Positions 22,766 through 33,054 of a stretch of DNA of 34,553 nt are shown here, piece by piece. The DNA is from Poteriospumella lacustris (taxonomy: Eukaryota; Sar; Chrysophyceae; Chromulinales; Dinobryaceae): positions 1 to 34,553 of the forward strand of contig SMOI01000304.1 of NCBI GenBank assembly GCA_008000375.1. Reading direction: 5' to 3'. Below the pieces are notes generated by a model. The model was not told the origin of the DNA, made no database searches, and was given only the letters and a program-made list of their open reading frames with translations. Position 1 is the first letter of the stretch. The number at the start of each line of letters is the position of its first letter. Position numbers and translations under genes: made by a program.

Positions 22766-23168
22766 TGTTTCAAGCACAAATTTCTTGCTTTGGTCCTTGG
22801 TTCTCTCGTAAATTAAAACCCGAATTAAGGTCACTTGCTCACAAGTAAAATACAACGCTAGGCAGTCGTAAAAACTTGATGAAATACAGAGCGACATTTA
22901 AGCCCCTTCGTCACAAGTAATGTACTGGGCGTTTCAAAAATTGAAAAAAGGTCGCCCTCGGCTCGTCCTGAGTCGTCCTCGTCGGTTCTGCTGAAGCGGG
23001 GTTGGCTGATCAATTAATATTCACAAGATCACAAGAGGAAAGGGTCAGCGGGTGCTCTGTGTAGTGTACGCTATCCAACAATAGGAATCAAACAAGCGCT
23101 GAAAAGCGTCTCATTCGTTTCGTGTCGCTTGAATCGCCCTCGACAGTGAGCGTCACCCCGTCCGGACA
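22766..23168. other. Intergenic region upstream of Nse4
   Basis: About 400 AT-rich bases lying between two + strand genes. It should hold the Nse4 promoter. The trinucleotide-like CTCGTCC repeats at 22960-22990 are short. Nothing else is recognised. Confidence 0.5.
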
Positions 23169-24307
23169 ATGGCAGATGAAGAGAACTATGGCGAGATGAC
23201 GAAAGTCATTCAACGTCGTCAATTGATTCGTAGTCAGTTGAAAAATGCCGTGAATGAATTCGCCAAGGAACAACCCGAGTTAGCGGAAGTTGGTTCGCGA
23301 AAGTTCGCCGCGAGTTTGCGTCGGCTCAACGAAGTCGCCGAAGGTGCTGATCACACACGCGAACTGCAGTTGGATGCCTTGGGCCTGAAGCATCTTTCAT
23401 CGGCCGCCAAGGCACAAGCGCTGCATTTGAATGACTTGTCACGAGGCTACGATCTGGACAAGTTGACCGACGGCCTGAGGGCGTTTCAATACGACGGCAA
23501 AGAGGCCATCGACTGGACGGCTCTGGGCAATGCGACCTTGACGCTCGCCTGTTGGCTGCCCACCGTTGACACTATGCTTGGTGCCATAGAGAAGGCCGCA
23601 AAGGAGCGGAAAGTGCCCGTGCGACGGCGCGCGACCGCCGATGCGGCCGATGATTCGGCCGAGGCGCAGTTGGCCTCGAAACCGACCGAAGTCACCAGTG
23701 AAGATCAACAACCCGCCTCAGACGACAGTGCAGCTTTAAAACGTTCCGCGTTACAACTGGAACTACTCAAAGAACTGACGAATTCGAGCGATCAAGAGGC
23801 CATCGACTTGATCGACTTCCTCGTGGACCACGAAGACGTCGTCCAAACCGTCGAGAACTTCTTCGACTTCTCGTTCCTGTTGAAGGTACCGACCGCGCCG
23901 CAATGTAGTCGTTTGCTTGTACATACTGTGAATCTGATAGCGTAATATGTTTGCTTGGCTGGTGTAGGATAAGAAAGTGGCCGAGGGGCGGGACGATGGC
24001 GACGGGCTGCCGAAGGTGGTGGTGGCCAACCCCAACGCGTTGGATGCGTCGGGCAAAAAGCAAATGGTACGTGCGTGTGTGTGTCTTCTCTATCGCGTTG
24101 GCGGTCACCAGTGGGTGTTGTATGCAGGTGCTGACGATCAACATGGGCGACGTGGAACATTTGGTGGCGGAGGTGCGCAAACATCGCGGCGCCTCGGCGC
24201 GGCATCACCCGCTGCATCGCTCGTCGGAATTGTATCAATGCGCCACGCTGCCTGAACAAATCCAATGCCTTGAAGAGCAAGCGAAGAAGCGACAGCGAAA
24301 GACATGA
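23169..24307 (+). CDS. NSE4: SMC5/6 complex kleisin subunit Nse4
   Basis: Three exons (23169-23885, 23968-24066, 24128-24307) give 331 residues, within the usual 300-400 for Nse4. The protein bridges the Smc5 and Smc6 heads and is needed for DNA repair and replication-fork stability in the nucleus. The N-terminal part (about 10-100) has the kleisin-type helices, starting with VIQRRQLIRSQLKNAV and continuing through ELQLDALGLKHL. A charged low-complexity middle follows. The C-terminal winged-helix part runs from VENFFDFSFLLKDKKV through GLPKVVVANPNAL to the final VLTINMGDVEHLV. Both introns fall at phase 0 inside that C-terminal domain. Start choice is clear: ATG at 23169 follows a non-conserved AT-rich leader. 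Confidence 0.88.
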
Positions 24308-24756
24308 AGCCCGCCGTCGTCTTCACCGACCGACTGACCGTCCGACCGTTTAGACGTGTCGATGGTGCCTCGTGCTTGCACCGCCTGATGTAAATAGCTG
24401 CCGAAGTATGAACGACGATGTTACGAGGGACCGTGGTATTTGTTTGTTGTTGGGGGTGTTTTGACGTATTCAAGGGGAAGCCCCCGCGGTAAGACTATAA
24501 GTCTTCGCGCAGGGATGCTATTTGAATCGCAATGGATCTCATCCCTTCGTGCTGAAACAGCGACACCAATGCGTCATGATGTTGCATCAAATTCGATCTC
24601 GTCTTCGATTTCTGCCATCAGAAATTCATTTCTTCATCGGCATAGTCCTCATCACTCATTGTATCTGCACCAACTCGCATTCGACTGCCTTTGGTATGCA
24701 GGTGAAGGACAAGACCACGTCATTCTCTTGCTTGGAAACGGTGCCCTTCATTCCTT

Positions 24757-25079
24757 GGGAAGATGACCGGCCTCACTCCATACCTTTGAATGTTATTTCA
24801 CTGCCCAACTGCTCGGGGTATTTGCCTCACGATAATCGCTGATTATATTCGGCGATGACGAGTGGTTTACGACAGAATTCTGATTTCCAGGTGGTCATTA
24901 CTTTGTGCACCTATTGTGCACCTATTGTGCACCTATTGTGCACCTGGAAATCAAGACTCTGCTGCAAACTAGTCGCCATGAATATATTCGGCGATTATCG
25001 TGAGACAAAAACAAATACCCCGAGCGGATGAGGTGTGAAATAACATTCAAAGGAATAGTGTGGGGCCGGTCATCTTCCC
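24757..25079. repeat. Large imperfect palindrome (inverted repeat, MITE-like)
   Basis: The left arm starts GGGAAGATGACCGGCC (24757-24772) and the right arm ends with its exact complement (25064-25079). Inward, matching blocks continue with the same centre near 24918: CCTTTGAATGTTATTTCAC against GTGAAATAACATTCAAAGG; CTCACGATAATCGC against GCGATTATCGTGAG; GATTTCCAGGTG (24882-24893) against CACCTGGAAATC (24941-24952). Arms are about 135 bases and mostly 80-100 percent complementary by eye. This could be a hairpin-type miniature transposon, a bidirectional terminator or an inverted-repeat RNA source. No clear target-site duplication is seen. Confidence 0.85.
24903..24945 (+). repeat. 11-base tandem array in the palindrome centre
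   Basis: Nearly four copies of TTGTGCACCTA in a row, each containing the 6-base palindrome GTGCAC. The array occupies the loop between the two arms of the larger inverted repeat. Confidence 0.95.
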
Positions 25080-25623
25080 TGCTTTCGTTCATCATCATCT
25101 CTGGTCTCCTGGGTTCAGGAGATTCGCGAATTCGCCGATTGATTCGCCAGAGTCCTTTTTTGAGATGTGGTTTTCTGTTCTATACAAGTATATGTAAAAT
25201 AGTAATTTCAGAACTTCGATTGTGCAGTTTCATTTGCGTTGAGTTTGCGTTACAGTTGAAAAAGAACACCGACACAACGAAGTGTTCGCATACCCCGACA
25301 CCTGGCGAAGGGATCGGGGCCTCTGTCGGTTGGAAGGCGCTCGGCCCGTGGGTTGGAACGGTTGTCGGCGGTTCGGGTCCCTATTGTTAATTTCGCCTTG
25401 TAGAACCAGCAAATGAGGTAAAAAGAAAGTCCCATGTTTCTTTACATGTGGGTGTCGCGTACGAGTTTACAAAGCACAGAGACTGCGGATGCGCAGCACA
25501 GTTAGACAGCGTCAGACAGCACCGAGCACCGCGTGTCGCGGGTGGCAGTGGTCGTGGTGGATTTTTTTTACATATTCGGAGCATCGCGAAGGGATTGCGG
25601 GAAGTGCGTTAGCGACGAGGGAT

Positions 25624-27211
25624 TTATTTCTTGTTCTCGAGGCTCGCGAGGAAGTCGTCGAACTCCTGCGCGGCAGAGGACGGTCCCGGCGCAGGTGCTG
25701 GGACTGGCGCTGGGGCGGGGGCCTTGGAGGGCGTCCCCATCAAAATGGCGAAGTCATCAACGGCGGGAACAGGGGCAGGGGCAGTGGTCGCGGCCGGTGG
25801 AGCGGCGAAGTCTTCGAAGGGGTTGAACGACGCCGCCTGAGGCGGCACCAGTGCCACGTGTTGTACCGGTGGCTGCGGGGGCAACAACGGCTGATGGGCG
25901 TGCGGTGCGACGGCAGGTGCCGGGGCGACGAAAGGCGTTCGCGCTGGAGCGAAAGGGTCGGTGGCTTGCACTACCGTCGGAGCGGACGAGGCAGCGACCG
26001 GCGCCGCCGTGACGGCTGCCGTACCGAAGGGATCGAAATCGGCCACCGCCGGTGCAGCCGCAGCAGGAGCTTTCGCACCCGACAACGGTGCGAACAGATC
26101 TTCGGTAAACTGTGCACTGGCGGGTGGCGCCGCCGCCGCTGGCTTCGGAGTCGTCGGCGACAAGTCCAAGAGGTTGTCGGTGGCGGGCTTCGCCTGGTCC
26201 TCCTCACCCACAGCGATCTTCGTTCCGGTCTATCGTCACATACACAAAAACAGCAGGTTAGCCTCCCAGCCGGTACAAGACCGAGCGACAGACAGACAAC
26301 ACAACACGTACCCGTTCGGCGTCCAGGGTGCGCAGCACCGCGTCGTTGACCTTCAGTGCGACGGCGAACAAGTCCTCGCCCAGCAGCCCCTGTGTACCCG
26401 CTTCAATGACGTCTACCATGCGATCACGACAGGCTTCCAGAAAGCCGATGACATCGGCGAGGGCCTCGTCGTGTTGGATGCCCGGCGACACCTGCAGAAT
26501 CTCGCGACACAAATTGACCTTCTCCATGACCACGGACAGGTCCAGCTGCAGCTTGAGGAACTCGTCTTCGACGGGGTCAGTAGCAGCAGCAGGCGCTGCT
26601 GCTGCGGCTGCTGCACCGTGATGGACAGGAGCGCCGTGTGACTCCACAGATCCGGCGACTGAAGCGGCAGCGGACGACGGCGCGTCTCTCGACTCTCGTC
26701 GCGAGGCGGGTCGCTCGTAGCCTTCGTACGACATGACGGCGCTCTCGTCTTCCTTCGGGAAGGTGATACCGCGCGCTTTCATGTGCATAAACGTGTCGAA
26801 GAAAAGAGGAAACGAGGATTTGCGGTGCTCGTAGACGCGCGCCCACGTGGCGATGAGACGCAGCGCCTCCTCCGAGTTCTTGATGCCCCTGGAGCCCTGC
26901 GCGACCTTGACCATGTCGTCCATTGCCGATTTGTCGACTGCGGAAGCAAAGTCGTTGCCACAGTTCTTCATGCAAGCCTCGAAAAGGATCAAAGCCAAAT
27001 ACACTGTTTGTTGATCGTTGTCGTTCAGGCGACGCTTAATCGCGCGAACCGCCTGATCAGGAAACTCGCGACGATTCCTGCGAACTTCGTCGCAAATTTG
27101 CAGATTCAATGTCCAATCGGGGCCAATTCGCAGACTATCCGTGGCGGATTTGACCATGACTCCGATATGAGTCGTCAATTCGCTGGGTGTTCCAAATCCA
27201 AATATTGACAT
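25624..27211 (-). CDS. TOM1-like VHS-GAT endosomal sorting protein
   Basis: Two exons (27211-26312, 26229-25624) give 501 residues. A VHS domain spans about 1-140, starting MSIFGFGTPSELTTHIG, with LILFEACMKNCG and ALRLIATWARVYEH. A GAT domain spans about 215-300 (DEFLKLQLDLSVVMEKVN... to LRTLDAER). The C-terminal 200 residues are Pro/Ala-rich and carry binding motifs: LLDLS (clathrin box), several DPF/DLF (adaptor binding) and NPFEDF (EH-domain binding). Members bind ubiquitinated cargo and act as an early ESCRT-0-like step. No FYVE or GAE domain is present, so TOM1/TOL is preferred over Hrs, STAM or GGA. The intron (82 bases) sits exactly at the end of the GAT domain. Confidence 0.92.
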
Positions 27212-27803
27212 CTTGTTCGACTATATCTATACTGTGACCTATGGCTGTCGGTGTAGGTCAACCTATTAACCATGAAGGATGATTTATTGCAAACAAGAAT
27301 AGAATGACCTGACGAGGATGGAGGACAGAGGACAGAGGAACAGAGGACAGAGGTTGAGTCAGGTGCGCGCAGGACGGCGGCAGTCGTCGTCGTAGGATTT
27401 TGGCGTTGGGAGGCGCATGATGACGAGGACGACGACGCCTCTTTTCGAAGAGACGGCGATGCGGCGACGCCACCATCACAATGGGTGTGTCCGTTCGGAT
27501 GGTTCTGCGAAACTCTCGCGACCCAGACTTCCCCACTCTTTCCCACTACCCCAAACACACATCAGGGTTTTGGGAACGTCTGTGTTTTAGCCGTTGACGA
27601 CGACGATCATCATCATCGCGGCAGCTCGAAATCGAACGAGGCGGCGGGCACATCCGAGTCGACTCACTCAAACGGGCACGTTGTATCCTGCGTGATTTTC
27701 ATTGCTGCTCTTCAATTCAAGAGGATCAGTGATTGGGAGTATCTTTCACAATCCGTGAAACTCTTGTGTCTTCGATACCGTAGAGCAGCGAGGAGCCGGA
27801 CAA
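27212..27803. promoter_or_regulatory. Divergent promoter region between TOM1-like and CEP57-like genes
   Basis: These 592 bases separate two genes read outward and must hold both promoters. A short tandem of GAGGACA/CAGAGGA units lies at 27326-27352. No TATA box or known regulatory motif is clear, and open frames here are not conserved-looking. Confidence 0.45.
27326..27352 (+). repeat. GAGGACA short tandem repeat
   Basis: About four imperfect copies of a 7-8 base unit (GAGGACA with one extra A) in the divergent promoter region. Confidence 0.75.
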
Positions 27804-29585
27804 ATGGACTATTTGTCGGAAAGTCGGACTTCTCACGGCGGCGGCGATTTGATCGCCTCCAGTTCCAATTTTGATTTGAACGATCTGGGAGCAGGCTTGG
27901 GTGATGTCGGTTTGGGCAACAAGAGCTTTCAAAGCATGCTGTCGGCCACATCGCTCACCTCCGGCAACGCGTCGTCCAGTTCAAAGGCGGTGCTGGCGGC
28001 GTTGCGAGCGCTGCAGGACAAAATCCGGCGATTGGAGAGTGAACGATCACAAGCCCTTGACGAGGTCACACAACTTCGCATGCAATTAAAGAACCAAGAA
28101 ATCGAATCTGAGCACCAAAAGCAGCGCGACCAGCTCACGACGCAGAAGAGTCTACAGGACGCCAAAGTGTCGCAGGAGCGTCTGCAACAGGAGAAAACCG
28201 AACTGGAAGTGCGCGTACAACGTATGGAAGACAAGATTCGCTTGTCCCAGCAATCCAGTGAAGAATTCCAGACCAAAATCCGCGTGTTGGAAGACGAGAA
28301 GCACGCGGCGAACCTGCGCGTCCGCGAGATGGAACACGCGCACCACCAAATGGAACAGCAAATCAAATCGGCGCAGCTCAAAGAGAAAGGTACGTATTGC
28401 CCCGCGCCACAGAAGTCTCTTTGTAGGCGGTTGTGACGTGAACTGACGCGCGCTGTTGTAGACATGGCGAACACGTTGATCTGGGAGACGAAGCACCACG
28501 AGGAGGAAGTGACGCTGCTCAACCACCGCGTGTCGTCGCTGCAGGAAGAACTGACCAAAATCAGCCACGACAAAGGCGCCCTGGATGGCCGTATCGTAGA
28601 GCTGGATCAGCTGGTGGGACAGCTGTTGGCGCTGAACGAGAGTTTGGTGGCGCAGCTGTCGGGGAAGCCGTGGCGCGCGCTGACGCCGTCGGTACCGTCG
28701 ACGAAGAAAGCGAAGAAAGCCACCAGCAAAAAGACATCGACTTCGTCCACCGCCTCTGCGCCACGGGTAGCCTCGTTGAGCACGGTGTCGGCGGATATCA
28801 GTCGCTCGTTGGCGAAGAAGCCCGCGACGAAACACGTCGACGTCAACGACATCGACCAGCTCAAGTCGCTGCACAAGGCCTACGCGAAGATGGCCAGTTC
28901 TCTCACACGGTCACACTCACCGAGTAAGTCTCTCTCCCGAGCAGGTCGCAAGGCCTCGTCGTCGCATCATGATCATCCGTCGGAGATGAGCCACAGCGCC
29001 GCGTCGCTGGGCACCAGTCGCGGCTCGACGCGACTGTCGCGTAAGAAGAAGTCGACCGCCGCCTCGTCGTCCTCGTCCTCGTACGCGGCGGCAGAGGAGA
29101 CCTCGCGATCCACGACGCCAGTGTCGTCGTCGTCTTCGTTGCACACGGCCTCCGTGCGCATCCCCAAGCCGAACGTGTCGTTTGACGCGTCGCAGCTCGA
29201 CGCGTCGTCGCTGGGCCACGGGGCGCCCAGCCGCAGCTACCTCACGACGCAGCAGATCGACCTGTCGCAGCTGCGCACGCCCGCTGCGCCCTCCTCGTCC
29301 TCGTTCTCGTCGTCGTATCTGGCGTCGCCGTCGTCGCCAGCGCGGGCGACGCCGCCGCCCGCCGAGGACCTGCGCGCGATGATCAACTCGCTCGAAGACG
29401 AGTTCGGCGACCTCAACCGCCAGTACCGCCGCCTGCTCTCCAACGTCTCCGCCGCCTCTACGGACGTACCTGAATCGTTGAATGAACAATCGATTGATGC
29501 GCGGGCGCAGGAGATCGTGAAGGTGATTCAGAAGCTGCACGAGAAGGGCGAACAGCTCCGCGTGCTCAAGTCGCCGACGAAGTGA
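27804..29585 (+). CDS. CEP57: CEP57-like centrosomal/microtubule-binding protein
   Basis: Two exons (27804-28389, 28462-29585) give 569 residues. The N-terminal coiled coil holds VLAALRALQDKIRRLESERS near residue 58, matching the CEP57 signature LRNLQEKIRRLELER, and continues to about 265. A long Ser/Thr/Ala/Lys-rich middle (about 270-490) follows. Another coiled coil near 495-565 has LRAMINSLEDEFGDLNRQY and KLHEKGEQLRVLK, matching the C-terminal microtubule-binding region of CEP57/CEP57L1. The family supports pericentriolar structure and basal bodies. The 72-base intron is phase 1, and the acceptor is confirmed by frame. The Ser-rich middle is encoded by TCG/TCC runs. It ends 167 bases from the convergent acylase gene. 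Confidence 0.82.
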
Positions 29586-29586
29586 A

Positions 29587-29657
29587 ACCGCCGCTACGAC
29601 CACCGCTACGACCACCGCTACGACCGCCGCTACTGCCGCCGCCGCCGCCGCTGCTGT
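29587..29657 (+). repeat. 12-base and GCC tandem repeats between convergent genes
   Basis: Three to four copies of CCGCTACGACCA pass into a (GCCGCC)n run. They lie in the short gap between the CEP57-like stop and the acylase stop, so both 3' UTRs may include them. Confidence 0.85.
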
Positions 29658-29752
29658 AGTGGCACAGAGAACTGCTTGTATACCGCTGTATAACCGTCTG
29701 AAGTAAAACCGTTTCAGCTGAGAGAGAGAGGAGCGTTGGGTGCGAGTGAGTG

Positions 29753-32668
29753 TTACAGGTCGAAGTGGGCGGCCGCCGATGCGACGGGAGGCGCCACCGC
29801 CGTGGACAGAGGCGACGCGGTTTCGCCGTGAAACGTGCGCTGCGCCGTCGCATGGCGCACGGAGGCGTCGCGGGTGAAAACGTGCGTCGCGAGGTCGGTG
29901 ACGACGGCGGTGGCCGGCGACGCGGACGGCGACGCGGATGGCGACGACGACTGCTGCCGCACGACGAAGCGGAAGGCGGAGCCGATCGTGTCGACGCCGT
30001 GCAACATGTTGTCGCTGAACAGGCGCGCGGCGCCGCTGTAATCCGACCGCAGGACGCTGTCGTAGCTGCCCCCGACGAGCTCGGGCCCCGCGCCCAAGAC
30101 GCTGTCCAACAGCGTCACCGCCTACAGCGCCACAGACGAGACACACGCAACGAGACACACACGACGAGACACACACGGTGAGACACACGGTGAGACACAC
30201 GGCGAGACACACGAGGCGGAGAGAGAGAGAGAGAGACACGTTACCGGTGAGACGGGGTGGTGCACGAGGAGGTGGTGGTGGTTCTGCCACTGCCACGTGG
30301 TGATCGCGCGGGCCTCGTTGATCTTGTACAGCCACTCCAACGCGCCGTCCAAGCTGCGCTGCAGGACCTCGGGCAGGCCACCCGCCTGCTCCACCCACCA
30401 GCTGACGCGCGGGCCGGGACACGTGTCGTCACCGTTGGCGGCGGTGGCGATGGCGGCGGTGGCGGCGGGGCAAAGCGGTGCCACGTACGGCGCCAGGAGC
30501 CGCGACACGGCGTCGCGCATCTCCAACTCGGTGGCGCGCAGCACCGCCGAGACGTTGTAGGCGCCGTAGAACATCGTCGCCAACGGGCCCAGCGGCTCGC
30601 GGGTCGTTTCGACGAGGAAAAACATGCGAAACGCCTCGACGATGCTCGGCACGACGGCCTCGGGCGTGTAGCGCCCGTCGAAGGCCTCGAGCAGCGCGAT
30701 GATCGCGAGGAGATCCGCCTGGTGCAGCACCTCGTTCCGCAGCAGCGACGCTTCGCCGGCGTCGCCGTCACCGTCGGTGGCGGTGGCGGTGGCGTTGTCG
30801 TTGCCCCCGCGACGACGCTGTGCGCGGAGCACGAGCGGATGTTGTCGCAGCAGCTGCAGCAGCTGCTGCGCCAGCAGGGCGCCACTCGGCGAGTAGACGT
30901 CGTCGAAGACGCTCGCGTCGATGGCGGCGGCGGCGGCGGCGGCCTCAGCGCGCAGCTGACGTCGAATGTGCGGAGAGGCACCGGCGACGACAGTGGTGAC
31001 GGGCGCGGCGGAGTGCAGCGACGATGGCGCGGGGACGACGACCGCGGCGCCGTGCGCGTCGGTGGCGAAGAGGCGCCACGGCAGCGTCTCGGCCAGCGCC
31101 AGTTCGTCGTGTGCCGTCGCGAGGCTCTGCGCCGACGACGCGCGATTCGCGCGGTGGACGAAACGCATCAGACGCACGAGGACGCGGTCGGCGTCGGTGA
31201 CGAGCGGCGACCGCAGCCACACCTGCGACACGTTCAGCTGCGCACAGGCGGCCTGCAGCTCCGGCGCCAGCAGCGGCAGCACGTCGATGCCCTCCGCAGG
31301 CGACTCGCCCACGAGCACGTCGAGCAGCCAACGATGCTGCTGCTGCTGCTCTGCGTCGCTGGAGGCAGCAGCAGCAGCCGCGGCAGCGGTGGGGGCCTCG
31401 CGCAGGCGAATGACTTCGCGACGCACCGTCGCATCGGCGGCGGCAGCGGTGGCGTCGTCGCTGCCATCGACCACGAAGCGGACGCGGTCTCCCGCCGGCG
31501 ATGCCGCGGCCAGACGCGCGGGCTGCTGAGCGAACGTCCACGTGGCGTGACCCGTCGTCCCCGCGAGGACCAGCGGGACGCCGGGGAACGACGCGCCGCG
31601 GACGTCGAGGGCGTCGTCACCGGCGACCGTCAAGCGGTTCGCGTACCAAAAGCCCAGCGCTTTCACGTTGCCCCAGCTGTCCACACCGGTGACCACCCTT
31701 CGCCCGTTGCCGTTCGTCGCCGTCGCCGTCGTCACCTGAGCGATGAATGAGCCACCGACCGTTTCGACGTCCAAGACGCCGGCGGTGGCGTCGAAGACGT
31801 CGACCGGTGACGATGCCAACGCGGACGCCGACAACGCCTCGAAGCGATCGCCAAAGAGCTCACGCAACGCGGTCTCGTCCGTCTGTGTAGCCTGCAGATG
31901 GCGGGTGACCAGCTCGGCGAGCACCTGGTCCTCCCAGCCGTGCGACTGGTGGTACGTCAGCCAGTGCAGAATCGCCAGCGAATGCACCGGCTCCCACGCC
32001 TCCAGCTGCACCGGGCGGAAGAACCCGTGCGTATAGTAGCTATCGATGGGGTACATGCCGCGGAACTCGTTCGCGATCGCATCGTTGACCCCGCGTGCGT
32101 ACGCGGTCAACAGGGCGCCCACGGGCTCACCGGCGAGCGTTTCGAACGCCTTGTACGCCGCGCGTTTGAAGTCGATTGTGCACGCGAACGTGTCCAAATG
32201 CAGCGTCTTGTTGCCGAAGACTTCGGTCAAGGTACCGAGAGCCATGCGGCGGTAGACGTCCATCTGAAACAGTCGTTCTTTGGCGTGCACGTAGCCCTGT
32301 TGGTAGACGACGGCCTCTTCGCTCGATCCGCTGAGCTCGTGGTCGCCCATGGGCACATTCATTGATGCCGTGTCTTGTTGTGGTAGTTGCTGTTGTCGCA
32401 ACAGCTTGTTGGCGATGACACGCACGTAATCGCCACCGAAAACGAGTTTCTTCCAAATCGGAATGATGATGTGTCCGCGAATCTGAGGCCGCGACCAGAA
32501 GAACGACGTGAAGTACGTCCCCAGAAAGAGGGAATACACAATAAAACCCAAGAACATGAGGCAATAGGGCTTCGGCTTCTTCGGTTTGTAAATAATTTGC
32601 ACTTTGCCAATGCCACCGGCACCGGCGACTTCGCGACCTCTTCGAACGGTCGGGTAATTCTTCGACAT
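29753..32668 (-). CDS. Membrane-anchored penicillin-acylase family (S45) Ntn-hydrolase homologue
   Basis: Two exons (32668-30245, 30121-29753) give 930 residues. A basic cytosolic tail (1-38) is followed by one transmembrane segment (about 39-62), suggesting a type II membrane protein. The S45 alpha part holds YQQGYVHAKERLFQMDVYRR, LGTLTEVFG and LLTAYARGVNDAI. The predicted autocleavage point is before Ser307 in GGSF. The beta part holds RGASFPGVPLVLAGTTGHAT and ends with GGSYDSVLRSD-like features. The family hydrolyses amides (penicillins, acyl-homoserine lactones). Here the usual S-N after the Gly and the NDPH segment are altered, so activity is uncertain. The middle is enlarged by Ala-rich linkers. 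The start at 32668 is chosen because the open frame upstream looks non-coding. Confidence 0.85.
30149..30240 (+). repeat. GAGACACACGGT tandem repeat in acylase intron
   Basis: Several degenerate copies of a 12-14 base unit (gagacacacggt and gagacacacgac), then a GA run, fill most of the 123-base intron at 30122-30244. This is the longest intron in the window. Confidence 0.85.
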
Positions 32669-33054
32669 TTCTTTCGCTTCACAGATCGTCGTGCAAAATA
32701 AATCACACAACCATGAAGCAGGGTACAGAATTGTAATTCCCGGTGGCGGCTTATAACAGCATACTCGGGGGAAAGGACATGCCGAACTGATGAGGAACAT
32801 CGACTCGATCGTGGATCGGCGACAGAACTTTTCGAACGTGTGACGGGGCACCGTTTTCGAAACGGCTCATCTCCCCCACACTGAACCAGTTTTGGGTTCT
32901 TTTGGTTGGTTTTGGGTGGTTTTGAAATCATGTGGGATCTTCCGTCATCATCATGTGTGTGCATGATCAGATTGGTTTACAGGCTTCTTTTTGAAGAACA
33001 AGTTAGTTTTTCCACATTTCCAGCGTACTAACCAGTGTCTATACATTCAGAAAC
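32669..33054. promoter_or_regulatory. Divergent promoter region between acylase and BspA-type genes
   Basis: These 386 bases separate two outward-reading genes. TTTGGGT/TTTTGGTTGG runs occur at 32886-32925 and several CATCATCATG-like triplets follow. An in-frame TAG at 33004-33006 closes the frame upstream of the BspA-type start. No known motif is clear. Confidence 0.4.

Larger units (their letters stand above)
24308..25623. other. Long gene-free region with a large palindrome
   Basis: This 1.3 kb gap lies between the convergent Nse4 and TOM1-like genes. Its main content is the imperfect palindrome at 24757-25079 described separately. The parts left (24308-24756) and right (25080-25623) of it show only short open frames without recognisable similarity. 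It should include two 3' UTRs. No tRNA or rRNA fragment was recognised. Confidence 0.6.

Noticed and set aside
22025-24507. Shared 14-mer GAAGACTTATAGTC at 22025 (plus) and about 24494 (minus)
   Set aside because: One or two such matches are expected by chance in a window of this size when both strands are compared.
24618-24659. Short acidic minus-strand frame starting Met-Ser-Asp-Glu-Asp
   Set aside because: It stops after 13 codons, has no donor site to extend it, and no matching downstream exon was found.
25365-25385. GGTTCGGGTCCC resembling a tRNA T-loop
   Set aside because: No pairing T stem, anticodon arm or acceptor stem could be built around it.
28917-30422. 501-residue minus-strand open frame across CEP57 and acylase ends
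   Set aside because: Arg-rich shadow of two convergent coding regions; crosses the intergenic repeats and shows no domain.
30257-31750. 497-residue plus-strand open frame opposite the acylase
   Set aside because: Low-complexity Arg/Gly-rich shadow of the acylase exon.
282-32668. Possible functional cluster of endosome/phosphoinositide genes (GPCR-PIPK, RME-8, TOM1-like)
   Set aside because: They are kilobases apart, on both strands, and mixed with unrelated genes; co-location is probably chance.
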